A DNA stretch of 64,000 nt from Candidatus Zixiibacteriota bacterium (GTDB lineage Bacteria > Zixibacteria > MSB-5A5 > GN15 > JAAZOE01): the NCBI GenBank assembly GCA_036480375.1, contig JAZGGI010000042.1, positions 1-64,000 on the forward strand, in the 5' to 3' direction. Of the stretch, positions 16,959 through 26,445 are shown in pieces; positions within the stretch are counted from its first letter, which is position 1, and every line of letters starts with the position of its first letter. A program made the position numbers and the translations under genes. A model generated the notes under the pieces. That model was given only the letters and a program-made list of their open reading frames with translations, did not search any database and had not been told where the DNA came from.

Positions 16959-19637
16959 ATGGCCGTTTCATCACAGGCCCAGGTTAAAGAAGACGTTTGG
17001 ACCCCGACTTGCTGTGGCCAGTGCTACTGCATGTGCGGTATAAAAGTCCGCCGGCAGGATGGGGTCATTACCGAATTAGCGGGGAACCCCGACGCGCCTA
17101 CCGGTCGAGGACATATTTGCGTCAAAGGCCTTGCCGCGCCGCAATTATTGTACGATCCCTATCGCGTTAATTATCCCCTAAAAAGAACCAATCCAGAAAA
17201 GGGTCTTGGGGTTGATCCCAAGTTTGTGCGCATCTCATGGGAGGAAGCGTACGATATAATTGTCAAAAAACTCAAGGAATGCCAGGAGCGCGATCCGCGC
17301 GGAGCCTTTTTCCAGGCGACTACAACCCAGGCTTCCGAAATACGCTTTGGTGTAATCGGATTCATGAAGGGCTTCGGCACGCCCAATTACTGGGTTTCCG
17401 GAGGCGGTCTCCATTGCGGAAACGGCGCCCACTTCATGAACGGCATCATGCATGTATCCTGGTCGATTATTCCCGACTTCGCCAACTGCAATTACGCCCT
17501 GAACTTTGGATGTTCCAAAGGACACGGCGCCGGTCACGTCGCCGTACAGAACGCGACTCAGGTGGCCGATGCCCGCGCCCGCGGATTCAAAAACGTCGTC
17601 TTTGATCCGTTTCAGAGCTCGCAGGCGTCCAAGGCGCATGAATGGGTTCCGATTCGGGTCGGCACCGACGGCGCTCTGGCGTTAGGTTTGGTCAATTCGC
17701 TTCTCAATGAGCATGGTATTTATGACGCCGAATATCTAATGTATAAGACCAACAGTCCATACCTGATTCGTCCATCCGACGGAAGATATATGCGCGACCC
17801 GGATACCAACAAACCGCTCGTCTGGGACGTGGCTGATAATTGCCCCAAGGTTCATAACGATCCGTCCGTTACGAGAGTAGAATACGAAGACGTGGCTCAC
17901 GAAGTCGCCCTGACCGGTACTTACAACGTCAACGGCTCCAATTGCCGTCCGGCGTTCGAATTATTGAAAGAACACGTCAAGAAATACACTCCGGAATATG
18001 TTGAAAAAATTACCTACGTCCCGGCCGCGACAATTAGCCGCATCGCCAAGGAATTCGGTGAAGCGGCCGAAATCGGTTCGACGGTTACGATTCAGACGAG
18101 CAAAGGTCCCAGGAAGATTCCAAGACGTCCTGTCGCGACTCACTTCTTCCGCGGCAGTCAGGGACATACCAATTCCGGATGGACCTGTCTGTCGATTGAT
18201 ATGGTCAATCACATAGTCGGCGCCGCCGATACCTACGGAAGTGCTTTGGGTTTGGGCGCTTCTGTCGGCAGCGGCTATGAAGGCACCGGCAAACCGTATC
18301 AGATTCCTTATCCGTGTCCCGATGGTCTGCTCGTCGCCGGAGCCTGGGTGTATGATCACAAACCGTATCCGTTACGCAAACCCGGCCCGCCGACTCGTCT
18401 TGATTTGCATGATATGTTCCCGACCTCAATCTACAACGCCTTTACCATCACCAGCCCGAGATGGTTCGATATGCTCGAAAGATTCGATATCCCATACAAG
18501 CCGGATGTCATGCTCAATTTCGGTTCCAACTCGGTGATGACGATGGGCAACTCCGAGGCGGTCACGGAGAACTTCCTCAAGAAATTTAATTTTATCTTCT
18601 CCTTCCAGCTTTATGTGACCGAGTTTGAAGAAGCGGTCGCCGATATCGTTCTTCCTGATACCTGTTTCCTCGAAAGATATACTCCGGCTGTCAGTTTCCC
18701 CTCCACTTTCTCGCATCCGCAAGGCGAGGATGACTGGGGCTGGACGATACGTCAGCCAGTAATCAAGCCGCTATATGAAAGACGCGACTTCAATGAAGTC
18801 ATGCTCGAAATCTGCAAACGTCTCGGCATTCATGGTAAGTTCTACAAAGGTCTAAACGATTCCATTGGCGTTCGCTACGGCGGCGAGATGGATGAGAAAA
18901 ATAAATTGGTTGAAGACGGAAGCGTATTCCATTCCTGGGAGGATATCACCGATCGCCTCCTGAGGGATAGATTTGGCGATGAACATGGCCTTGAGCATGT
19001 TCGCAAAAAAGGCGTCTTTACCTGGCCCAAGAAGAAAGAAGATGTTTATTGGAAATGGTTTAATCCTTCCCGAGTGCCTGTCTATTTCGAGTATTTCATC
19101 GACTCCGGCGAACAAATCGACACCCTCTGGAATAAATACGGCGGAAAAGACTTCTTCGATTTTGACTGGTCCCGTTTCAAAGCGCTGGCCGATTGGTATC
19201 CCTGTCCGACGCATACCGAAAAGAATCCCGAGTATGATATGCACACCTTCTACTGGCGCGCGGTCATGCACTGCAACTCGATGACGCAGCAAAATCCTTA
19301 TCTTGACGAATGCTCGCAGGAGGATCCCAACGTTTATGCCGTGCAAATGCACGTCGATACGGCCCAGAAGAAAGGCATTACCGACGGCGACAAAGTCTGG
19401 CTTGAAAATCCAGAGGGTCATAAAGTTCGCGGTTGGGTTTCCCTGACCGAAGGTATTGAACCGCATCATCTAGCAATTGCCGCCGTGGCCGGTCACTGGG
19501 GTAAATACATGCCTATCGCCAGGGGCAAGGGAACTTTTTTCAACGACCTGGTTGAGATGGATTTGGGTCATACCGATCCGTTGACATTCAATCAGGATAT
19601 TTGTGCCCGAGTAAAAATCTATAAGGCGGAGGATTAG
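16959..19637 (+). CDS. Cytoplasmic molybdopterin oxidoreductase, catalytic subunit
   Basis: 892 aa DMSO-reductase-family enzyme. Strong GGAGGAG site before ATG 16959. The N-terminus has no Tat or Sec signal and goes straight into a canonical [4Fe-4S] motif (CGQCYCMC...HICVKG). The region GGGLHCGNGAHFMNG probably supplies the Mo/W-ligating Cys. Two insertions (about 260-310 and 640-760) make it longer than many relatives. The C-terminal dinucleotide-binding domain is present (about 770-892). It heads an operon with a four-cluster ferredoxin, an NrfD protein and FdhD, so electrons likely pass to or from the quinone pool. FdhD points to sulfurated bis-MGD cofactor, as in formate dehydrogenases, but the Cys-His pair of those enzymes is absent; the substrate is open. 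Confidence 0.85.
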   Translation: MAVSSQAQVKEDVWTPTCCGQCYCMCGIKVRRQDGVITELAGNPDAPTGRGHICVKGLAAPQLLYDPYRVNYPLKRTNPEKGLGVDPKFVRISWEEAYDIIVKKLKECQERDPRGAFFQATTTQASEIRFGVIGFMKGFGTPNYWVSGGGLHCGNGAHFMNGIMHVSWSIIPDFANCNYALNFGCSKGHGAGHVAVQNATQVADARARGFKNVVFDPFQSSQASKAHEWVPIRVGTDGALALGLVNSLLNEHGIYDAEYLMYKTNSPYLIRPSDGRYMRDPDTNKPLVWDVADNCPKVHNDPSVTRVEYEDVAHEVALTGTYNVNGSNCRPAFELLKEHVKKYTPEYVEKITYVPAATISRIAKEFGEAAEIGSTVTIQTSKGPRKIPRRPVATHFFRGSQGHTNSGWTCLSIDMVNHIVGAADTYGSALGLGASVGSGYEGTGKPYQIPYPCPDGLLVAGAWVYDHKPYPLRKPGPPTRLDLHDMFPTSIYNAFTITSPRWFDMLERFDIPYKPDVMLNFGSNSVMTMGNSEAVTENFLKKFNFIFSFQLYVTEFEEAVADIVLPDTCFLERYTPAVSFPSTFSHPQGEDDWGWTIRQPVIKPLYERRDFNEVMLEICKRLGIHGKFYKGLNDSIGVRYGGEMDEKNKLVEDGSVFHSWEDITDRLLRDRFGDEHGLEHVRKKGVFTWPKKKEDVYWKWFNPSRVPVYFEYFIDSGEQIDTLWNKYGGKDFFDFDWSRFKALADWYPCPTHTEKNPEYDMHTFYWRAVMHCNSMTQQNPYLDECSQEDPNVYAVQMHVDTAQKKGITDGDKVWLENPEGHKVRGWVSLTEGIEPHHLAIAAVAGHWGKYMPIARGKGTFFNDLVEMDLGHTDPLTFNQDICARVKIYKAED

Positions 19638-20312
19638 TTGACCATGAATCAGGAGGTTGCAGAACAGAAAAGATCAAAGGCAGGCGTTACTCAATATGGC
19701 ATGGTCATCGATCTTAAGAGATGCTATGGTTGCTATGCCTGCAGTATGGCCTGTAAGACATCGAATCATACTCCGCCGGGAGTTTTCTGGGCTCGAGTCC
19801 TGATGAGTGAAGTCGGCAAATATCCCAACGCCGTTCGTCAAGCCCTGCCGGTTCTCTGCATGCAGTGCGAAGAACCGTCATGTATGGAAGTATGTCCGAC
19901 CGGAGCTACCCAGCAACTCGATAACGGCATCGTCATCGTCGAAAAAGATAAATGCATGGGCTGTAAATATTGTATCATGGGCTGCCCCTACGGCGCCCGA
20001 TACAGCGTGGAAAAATGGGAAAGCTATTTTCCGGATGGCCTTCCGCTTTCTCCGCTGGAGGAGTTCCAGAAGAAAGCATGGGAAGAGAAATCGGGCGTCG
20101 GCGTAGCGACCAAATGTGACTTCTGCCGGGACAAACTCGCCGAGGGCAAAGAACCGACCTGCGTTCAGGCCTGTCCGGCTAAGGCCCGAATATTCGGCGA
20201 TCTGAACGACCCCGATAGCGAGATTTCGATCCTGATTAAAAAGGAAAGAGGCCAGGCGCTCAATCCCGAATTTGGGAATAAGCCCAAAGTCTATTACCTC
20301 TTCCCGAGATAA
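19638..20312 (+). CDS. Four-cluster 4Fe-4S ferredoxin subunit
   Basis: 224 aa electron-transfer subunit (DmsB/PsrB/HybA type). Cysteine blocks CYGCYACSMACK, CMQCEEPSCMEVCP, CMGCKYCIMGCPYG and CDFC...CVQACP bind four [4Fe-4S] clusters. Translation may start at TTG 19638 (GGAGG five bases upstream, immediately after the previous stop) or at ATG 19644; the difference is two residues. There is no Tat signal, consistent with a cytoplasmic complex. The C-terminal part has the usual FGDLNDPDSEI motif. Confidence 0.9.
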   Translation: MTMNQEVAEQKRSKAGVTQYGMVIDLKRCYGCYACSMACKTSNHTPPGVFWARVLMSEVGKYPNAVRQALPVLCMQCEEPSCMEVCPTGATQQLDNGIVIVEKDKCMGCKYCIMGCPYGARYSVEKWESYFPDGLPLSPLEEFQKKAWEEKSGVGVATKCDFCRDKLAEGKEPTCVQACPAKARIFGDLNDPDSEISILIKKERGQALNPEFGNKPKVYYLFPR

Positions 20313-20368
20313 TCTCGCGGGATATTAAACGAAACGGAGACTAACGACAATCATTAGGGAGATATAAA

Positions 20369-21334
20369 ATGGATCCGAAAGTTAATGGTCAACTGCAGCG
20401 CGAATGGGGTTGGCTCATCGCCGCCTATCTGTTCCTCGGAGGTGTCGCCGGAGGAGCTTACACAATCGCCGCCATTAATAGTTTTATGGGAGATGGCCTT
20501 ACATTATCGACAACGATAGGGTTATGGATCAGCTTCCCGGCTCTTTTAATCGGAACGCTATTCTTGATCGTCGATCTGGGTTCGCCGACGCGAGCCATTT
20601 TGGCCGGTATGAAGCCGGGGACGTCCTGGATTGCTCGGGGGACCTGGATTATCTCTACCTTTATGTTGATTTCGTTTATCCATCTTATTCTCAATCAATT
20701 CACTGACATCGGTAGAACCCCGGGCGTTGATATTCTCGCCATCGCCGGTATTGTTTTCGCCATTGGAACGATGGCCTATACCGGAATCCTGCTGAGCGCT
20801 TCCAAAGGAATCCCATTCTGGCATTCGGGTATAGTCCCTGTCATTTTCGTCGTTTCAGCTACCGTAACGGGTCATTTCGCGGTTATGCTCGGTATGACAT
20901 TCTCGGGCGCGACCGCGGAAATCGCGGCGGGCATGCAGACGATGACTCTCGAAGCGGTTGCTCTGGTAGTTATAGAAGTTCTGGCCATATTGTTTTTCCT
21001 TCAGGCGGCTTTCCGACAACCCGATCCCCGCGAATCGGCGGAGAGAATTTTGAAAAAAACGATGTTTGTCGTTGGTTATTTCATCCTTGGCCTTGCGGCT
21101 CCGCTGGTTTTAATGCTCTTCGCGTATTTTTCGATCTCCGGTTCCGGAGGGGGAGGTATGACAGTTGTTTTGGCTATCGGCTCCATTCTCGGACTGATCG
21201 GCGGTTTGATTTTAAGACAGGCAGTTTTAATTTGCGGCGCATTACCGACTCTCAATATCGCGGGATTTGCATTCCGGCGCATACATAGGCCCAAACAACC
21301 GAAACCGGATATTGGGCTTTTGCCGCCTCAGTGA
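20369..21334 (+). CDS. NrfD/PsrC-like integral membrane subunit
   Basis: 321 aa, about eight transmembrane helices. The N-terminal REWGWLIAAYLFLGGVAGGAY is typical of the NrfD family, which binds quinones without carrying a cofactor. Clear GGGAGAT ribosome-binding site before ATG 20369. Together with the two genes upstream it completes a catalytic, Fe-S and membrane complex. It is considerably shorter than the 455-aa homologue at 2629-3996, so the two operons are not recent duplicates. Confidence 0.9.
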   Translation: MDPKVNGQLQREWGWLIAAYLFLGGVAGGAYTIAAINSFMGDGLTLSTTIGLWISFPALLIGTLFLIVDLGSPTRAILAGMKPGTSWIARGTWIISTFMLISFIHLILNQFTDIGRTPGVDILAIAGIVFAIGTMAYTGILLSASKGIPFWHSGIVPVIFVVSATVTGHFAVMLGMTFSGATAEIAAGMQTMTLEAVALVVIEVLAILFFLQAAFRQPDPRESAERILKKTMFVVGYFILGLAAPLVLMLFAYFSISGSGGGGMTVVLAIGSILGLIGGLILRQAVLICGALPTLNIAGFAFRRIHRPKQPKPDIGLLPPQ

Positions 21335-21383
21335 TTATAAGCTATTGACAGATTCGCAATAAATATCGACAATTCATAAATCT

Positions 21384-22226
21384 ATGGAATCGGGAAATCC
21401 TGCCATGGATAAGTCAGAAAAACAACCCGAAACGCTAAAATACGTTCAGGCCAGTCGTATCTCGACAGCCGGTAGCGATTCCACGGCCAGAAATGAAGAA
21501 GTCTGCGTTGTCCGAGAAGCCCCCCTTACCATAGATGTTGAAGGTATCGAAGATTATACAATTCTTTGCACTCCGCTTGACCGGCGGGCTTTAGCCGTCG
21601 GTTTTCTTTATACCGAGGGCGTCATTGATAGCATCGACGATATCACAGTTCTTAATGAATGTGAAGATGATCCCAATACCATTCGTGTGCGATTGGCCGG
21701 TGATGTACCTCATATCGGAGACGAAGGCCGCAACCTGATGATTGTTTCCTCGTGCGGAGCGTGCGGTAGCGAAAATCTAAAAAAACGAATTGAGTCCCTG
21801 CCCGAAGTTGGAAATAAAATGAAAATAAAAGCGAATATCCTGCGTTCCGTCTACGAAGCTGTTCGGGAAAAACAGGAATTATTCAATTCCAGCGGAGGAA
21901 CTCACGGAGCGGCATTGTTTAATGACCAGGGGGAAATTATTACTTTTGCCGAGGATACCGGCCGTCATAACGCATTGGATAAGGCCATTGGTAAGTGTTT
22001 GCTTGGCGGGGGCGAGACTACCGGACTGGGGATTGCCCTGACCAGCCGCCTCAGTCTTGAGATGGTCAGCCGCTGCGCCCGACCGGGGATTGAAATTATC
22101 GCGGCCGTATCGGCGCCAACGTCATTAGCGATTGATGTCGCCCAAAAATGTAATATCACTCTGTGCGCTTTCGTGCGAAAAACGCGGGCTACAATCTTCA
22201 CTCATCGTGACAGAATTATTATTTGA
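21384..22226 (+). CDS. fdhD: FdhD, formate dehydrogenase accessory sulfurtransferase
   Basis: 280 aa. FdhD passes sulfur from a cysteine desulfurase to the molybdenum cofactor of formate dehydrogenases and some related enzymes. Signature parts are visible: the CxxC active loop in SSCGACGS, SGGTHGAALF, and EDTGRHNALDKAIG, plus VSAPTSLAID near the end. The start at ATG 21384 is not well supported by a ribosome-binding site; ATG 21405 is the alternative. It is the last gene of the second molybdoenzyme operon, which suggests that enzyme is its client. Confidence 0.9.
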   Translation: MESGNPAMDKSEKQPETLKYVQASRISTAGSDSTARNEEVCVVREAPLTIDVEGIEDYTILCTPLDRRALAVGFLYTEGVIDSIDDITVLNECEDDPNTIRVRLAGDVPHIGDEGRNLMIVSSCGACGSENLKKRIESLPEVGNKMKIKANILRSVYEAVREKQELFNSSGGTHGAALFNDQGEIITFAEDTGRHNALDKAIGKCLLGGGETTGLGIALTSRLSLEMVSRCARPGIEIIAAVSAPTSLAIDVAQKCNITLCAFVRKTRATIFTHRDRIII

Positions 22227-22259
22227 CCTGATAATCAATTCGACCTGAATAAAATCAGA

Positions 22260-23477
22260 TCACCGTGAGGCAACCGCGCCGTTCTTTTTTAATTCCTCAA
22301 TTTTCTCAGATGAATAGCCCAGCACTTCATTAAGGATTTCATCGGTATGCTCGCCCAGAAGAGGCGGATGCATACGAATTTGACCCGGCGTTTCGCTGTA
22401 CTTAATCGGTATCCCGGTCAATTTCAGATTGCCGATAGTCGGATGCGGCAGTTCAGCTATCATACCACGATGCTTAATCTGGGGATCGGCAAACAAATGC
22501 TCCATATTGTTGACCGGACCGCAGGGTATGGCCGCACCCACCAAAATCTCCATCCATTCGTCGCAGGTCTTCTGCGCCAATAATTCATGTACCAGCGGAA
22601 TTAGTATTTCACGGTTTTCAACTCGTTTCGGATTGGATTCAAACCGCTCATCATCGAGCCATTCTTCTCTACCAACCGCTTTACAGAAATTCACCCATAG
22701 TTTCTGATTGGCTACCGCGATAGCAATAGGACGATCTTTGGTATTGAAAACCTGATAAGGTATTATTGATTCATGAGCCGTCCCCCAGCGCGTCGCCTCT
22801 TTACCAGCCACGAGATAATTGCTGGCGATATTGGCCAATCCGGAGACCTGAATATCGAGAAGGCTGATGTCGAGATGTTGACCCTTGCCGGATCGTTCCC
22901 GCCATAATAGCGCCGAAGTTATTGCTCCGGAAGCATAGACGCCGGTGAGAACATCAGTGATCGCGACGCCCACTTTGCAGGGATTACCGTCACGCTCGCC
23001 GGTTATCCACATCAGCCCGCCAACTGCCGACAAGACCATGTCGTATCCCGGGCGATCCCGGTAAGGGCCGTCCTGCCCGTAGGCTGTAATAGAAACATAT
23101 ACTAATCGAGGATTTAATTTATGTAGCGTTTCATAATCGAGCCCGAATTTTTTTGACAAACCGGGTGTAAAATTCTCGACGAAGACATCTGATTTCGCGG
23201 CCATCTCTCGAATTATTTCCAAACCGGCTTCGGTTTTCAAATCTACCATGATTGATTTTTTATTTCGATTACAGCATAGATAATAAGCGCTTTCGCCGCC
23301 GCTGAACGGAGGTCCCCAGGTGCGAGTGTCGTCGCCGGAACCGGGGCGTTCCACTTTGATTACTTCCGCGCCCTGGTCTCCCAAAATCATCGTACAAAAC
23401 GGCCCGGCCAGAATACGGGACAGGTCGAGAATTCGGTATCCCTTCAAGGGAAGGTTATTTGCTGATGCCTCACTCAT
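22260..23477 (-). CDS. CaiB/BaiF (class III) CoA-transferase
   Basis: 405 aa enzyme of the formyl-CoA transferase family, which moves CoA between carboxylic acids through an aspartyl-CoA intermediate. Landmarks: LDLSRILAGPFCTMILGDQGAEVIKVE at the N-terminus, the active-site Asp in RPGYDMVLSA, and the C-terminal GEHTDEIL. I use ATG 23477 (AGGGG upstream) rather than TTG 23498. It converges with fdhD with only 33 bases between. A link to formate metabolism (formyl-CoA) is tempting because of the neighbouring FdhD, but the acid specificity cannot be read from the sequence. Confidence 0.85.
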   Translation of the reverse strand: MSEASANNLPLKGYRILDLSRILAGPFCTMILGDQGAEVIKVERPGSGDDTRTWGPPFSGGESAYYLCCNRNKKSIMVDLKTEAGLEIIREMAAKSDVFVENFTPGLSKKFGLDYETLHKLNPRLVYVSITAYGQDGPYRDRPGYDMVLSAVGGLMWITGERDGNPCKVGVAITDVLTGVYASGAITSALLWRERSGKGQHLDISLLDIQVSGLANIASNYLVAGKEATRWGTAHESIIPYQVFNTKDRPIAIAVANQKLWVNFCKAVGREEWLDDERFESNPKRVENREILIPLVHELLAQKTCDEWMEILVGAAIPCGPVNNMEHLFADPQIKHRGMIAELPHPTIGNLKLTGIPIKYSETPGQIRMHPPLLGEHTDEILNEVLGYSSEKIEELKKNGAVASR

Positions 23478-23637
23478 ATATGTTACCCCTAACTCCAAAT
23501 ATCCGTCACAAATTTATTTGGAGCGCAATATAAGCGGGCAGGAGCAAACTTCCAAAATTTTTTTTGGAGCGTTTGTATTAGTCTTGATTATTAATACCGC
23601 AGGCATTATTAATGGAATTGAAGGGTGATTGAATACT

Positions 23638-24273
23638 ATGAATATTCGCGATCAGATGGATAAAATTTATCGGGATATTCCGCCTGAGAATATACCCTGG
23701 AATATATCCGAATCGCCCGAGCTGTTGATTAATCTCTTTGAATCCGGAAAAATAAAACCCGGCAAAATTGTCGATCTGGGGTGCGGAGTGGGTAATTATT
23801 CAATTTGGCTGGCCCAAAAAGGATTTGACGTAACCGGCATTGATATCAGTCAGCAGGCGATCAATCTTGCGATGAAGCAGGCCGAAAATGTGGGCATAAA
23901 ATGTCGGTTTTTTGCCTGCGATCTTCTGGGTGATTTGAAAGAATTTCATTATAGCTTTGATTTCGCGATGGATTGGGAAGTATTGCATCATATCTTCCCC
24001 GAGGACAGACCAACTTATATGGAAAATGTTCATAAATTACTAAAGGCAAACGGTCAATATTTCACCGTCTGTTTCAGCGAAGAAGATAAATCATTCGGTA
24101 CAACGGAAAAATACCGTGAGACTCCGCTGGGAACGACATTGTATTTTTCTTCAGAGCAGGAATTGAGAGAATTATACAAACCTTTTTTCAAAATCCTTGA
24201 GATGAATACCGTTGAAATTCCCGGCAAATTCGGAGTGCATACTGTCATCGCTTCATTGTCAACGACCAATTAG
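23638..24273 (+). CDS. Class I SAM-dependent methyltransferase
   Basis: 211 aa. Motif I is VDLGCGVGNYSIWLA, followed by VTGIDIS (motif II acidic residue) and DFAMDWEVLHHI (motif IV region). It resembles the small TehB/UbiE-like methyltransferases. Start at ATG 23638 with AAGGGTGA upstream; the TTG nine bases earlier would touch the ribosome-binding site. Substrate unknown. It stands alone between the CoA-transferase (divergent) and the hemerythrin gene. Confidence 0.8.
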   Translation: MNIRDQMDKIYRDIPPENIPWNISESPELLINLFESGKIKPGKIVDLGCGVGNYSIWLAQKGFDVTGIDISQQAINLAMKQAENVGIKCRFFACDLLGDLKEFHYSFDFAMDWEVLHHIFPEDRPTYMENVHKLLKANGQYFTVCFSEEDKSFGTTEKYRETPLGTTLYFSSEQELRELYKPFFKILEMNTVEIPGKFGVHTVIASLSTTN

Positions 24274-24418
24274 TGAAAGTGTTGCCCATCAATGCTTGAT
24301 ATACAATTATGTGTCACTTGATGCAAGTCAAAGAATTTTAATTCAGAAAGTTTATCTTACTAAAGAATTTGTTCGTAGATTACATAGGTATAAGGATAGT
24401 ATTTTGGAAGGAGGATAA

Positions 24419-25654
24419 ATGAGTGAATTAGTCAATCAAGTCAGGCAGAGAAAAGAACTTCTCAAGCATATGATATTACAGTTGCATGAAGGAAAGGCTC
24501 CCGAGGAAGTTAAACCGCAGCTACTCAGATTGCTGGGGCGCGTCCCGTATTCGGAAGTAGTTGAAGTTGAGCAGGAACTTATCTCGGAAGGATTGCCCTC
24601 GGATGAAGTTCTAAAATTATGCGATATGCATACCGCCGCTATGAAGGGAGTAATTGACGCTTCCAATCAAAAAGTCGTACCTTCGGGGCATCCGGTGGAT
24701 ACTTTTCACCAGGAGAACAAAGCCCTGCAAGGAGAATTGACATTAACAGAAAAACTCTATGATGAAACAAAAGGTTTACTTGATGACGCTGATGCTTCCG
24801 AGCTTATCGGTCAGATAAGAACGCATTTTGGCATGCTCTCCGATGTCGAGAAGCATTATATGCGCAAAGAAAATTTGCTGTTTCCATTTCTGGAGAAAAA
24901 GGGAATAACCGGACCGCCCAAAGTGATGTGGGGTAAACATGATGAAGTCCGTGAATATCTTAAGGGAGCTATCGAAGCCCTGCAGGTCGGGGCCGTAATC
25001 ACAGTCGCCGAAGCAAAATCATTGATAGAGCTTGTTCTACGCCTGGCCACCGATGCCATCGGGGAAATGATTTACAAAGAAGAAGAAATCCTTCTTCCGA
25101 TGAGCCTGGATAAACTATCTGAATCCGAATGGTACTCGATTTACACTCAAAGCCCGGAATTAGGCTTCTGTCTCTTCGATCCGACAACCCCATGGCAACC
25201 GGAATCAGTACCTGTGGGAGAAGCGGTTAAGGAATCTCAAGCGAGGGTTCGCTTCCCATCGGGAAGCATGACGCCAGCCGAATTGAACGCGATCCTCAAT
25301 ACAATCCCCTTTGACCTCACTTTTGTCGATAAAGATGATACCGTCCGGTATTTCACTCAAGGTCGGGAACGAATATTCGCTCGCAACCGCGCCATTATCG
25401 GGCGCAAAGTCCAATTATGTCATCCGCCTTCGAGCGTTCATATTGTCCAGCAGATTCTTGATAATTTTCATTCCGGAAAACAAGACCGCGCCCCATTTTG
25501 GATAACTATAAATGATCGCTTTATTCACATCGAATACTATGCTCTGCGGGATGACAACGGCGAGTATCTGGGAACACTGGAAGTCAGTCAGGATTTAACC
25601 GAGAAGAGAGCGTTGGAAGGCGAACATCGGCTTTTAACTTATGCTGAGAAATAA
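24419..25654 (+). CDS. DUF438 / hemerythrin / PAS-domain protein
   Basis: 411 aa. The N-terminal region (about 5-80) matches DUF438. A hemerythrin-like four-helix bundle follows (about 90-230) with the di-iron ligand set HQEN, HFGMLSDVEKHYMRKE, WGKHDE and YKEEEILLPM. A C-terminal PAS-like domain (about 285-400: LNTIPFDLTFVDKDDTVRYF) completes it. Proteins of this layout occur in anaerobes and are thought to sense or detoxify O2, NO or other oxidants at the iron centre. Strong GGAGG before ATG 24419. It overlaps or abuts the next gene, so the two form an operon. No output domain is present. Confidence 0.85.
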   Translation: MSELVNQVRQRKELLKHMILQLHEGKAPEEVKPQLLRLLGRVPYSEVVEVEQELISEGLPSDEVLKLCDMHTAAMKGVIDASNQKVVPSGHPVDTFHQENKALQGELTLTEKLYDETKGLLDDADASELIGQIRTHFGMLSDVEKHYMRKENLLFPFLEKKGITGPPKVMWGKHDEVREYLKGAIEALQVGAVITVAEAKSLIELVLRLATDAIGEMIYKEEEILLPMSLDKLSESEWYSIYTQSPELGFCLFDPTTPWQPESVPVGEAVKESQARVRFPSGSMTPAELNAILNTIPFDLTFVDKDDTVRYFTQGRERIFARNRAIIGRKVQLCHPPSSVHIVQQILDNFHSGKQDRAPFWITINDRFIHIEYYALRDDNGEYLGTLEVSQDLTEKRALEGEHRLLTYAEK

Positions 25655-25655
25655 A

Positions 25656-26198
25656 ATGCAAATGGCAAACGACCATCCGCCCATTACAGCGAATATGAAA
25701 ATCGGTACCCTGCTTGAGGCCTATCCTCAGCTTGAGGAAATCCTGACTCAACTGGCGCCGGCCTTTGAGAAACTTAAAAATCCTATCCTGCGCAAAACTG
25801 TCGCAAAAGTTACGTCAATCAGGCAGGCGGCTAAAGTCGGTGGAATATCGGTGGGGGAGATGGTCAATCAGCTTCGGCAGGCGGCCGGGCAGTTGCCAGT
25901 TGAGGCGGATCCTGAAGAATTGCCAAAGGAGGATAATTCCGCGATTTTAGAAGAGGCCCCAAAAGGAAAACTATATAAATCTTTTGATGCTCGGATGATG
26001 ATTGAATCCGGTGAACAACCGCTCGGTAAGGCACTATCTGAACTTAGAAAAATGCCGCATGGTGAAGTTTATGAACTGATTACGCCTTTCAAACCGGCTC
26101 CATTGATTGACCAGGCAAAAACCCAGGGCTTCAAAGCGATATCACGGAGGGAAGGCAAAGATATAATTAAGACATATTTCAAGCATGCTGATGATTGA
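25656..26198 (+). CDS. DUF1858 plus DUF2249-like protein
   Basis: 180 aa. The N-terminal half (IGTLLEAYPQLEEILTQLAPAF) is a DUF1858 module as found at the N-terminus of ScdA/RIC iron-repair proteins. The C-terminal half (KSFDARMMIESGEQPLGKAL, then GEVYELITPFKPAPLI) resembles the TusA-like DUF2249 module. Start ATG at 25656 lies directly after the previous stop; ATG 25662 is also possible. Coupling with a hemerythrin protein suggests a joint role in handling nitrosative or oxidative damage to iron centres. That is inference from domain company. Confidence 0.75.
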   Translation: MQMANDHPPITANMKIGTLLEAYPQLEEILTQLAPAFEKLKNPILRKTVAKVTSIRQAAKVGGISVGEMVNQLRQAAGQLPVEADPEELPKEDNSAILEEAPKGKLYKSFDARMMIESGEQPLGKALSELRKMPHGEVYELITPFKPAPLIDQAKTQGFKAISRREGKDIIKTYFKHADD

Positions 26199-26224
26199 TG
26201 GCCTACCCATAATAAAAAGAGAGC

Positions 26225-26385
26225 TTTTGTCAAGAGTTGTGTAAATTTATTTTTCAAGCAGCGCGTTTTTCGATCTGATTGTTCTTCGATTTCCTGACCT
26301 CGATACCATCTTCAGACTTCACACCCTCCAGAACCTTCGTCACCAAGTGCGGGGCATTGAGCTGTCGCCATCGTTTCTGCGCCCT
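26225..26385 (-). mobile_element. IS256-family transposase 3' remnant with terminal inverted-repeat-like end
   Basis: The minus strand encodes AQKRWRQLNAPHLVTKVLEG and then VKSEDGIEV, ending KRAA-stop at 26254-26256, the typical C-terminus of IS256-type transposases. About 42 codons remain. Just downstream, the minus strand reads TTTACACAACTCTTGACA (26229-26246), like the terminal repeat of this family. The 5' part of the gene and the other end are absent. The rest of 26199-26420 holds nothing else. Confidence 0.7.
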
Positions 26386-26417
26386 GATGATTAAGTGATT
26401 AAATAATTACAGGGTTT

Positions 26418-26445
26418 TTAATGGAGGGGGGAGTCGAACCCCCAA
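26418..26445 (-). repeat. tmRNA/tRNA 3'-end-like repeat, possible attachment site
   Basis: The minus strand reads GGGGGTTCGACTCCCCC and then CTCCATTAA, a T-arm plus acceptor end. It closely mirrors the 3' end of the tmRNA gene at 28392 in the same orientation, including the shared TTAATGGAGG on the plus strand. No cloverleaf can be drawn upstream of it, so it is not a tRNA gene. It could be the far attachment site of an element once integrated at the tmRNA 3' end. Confidence 0.45.
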
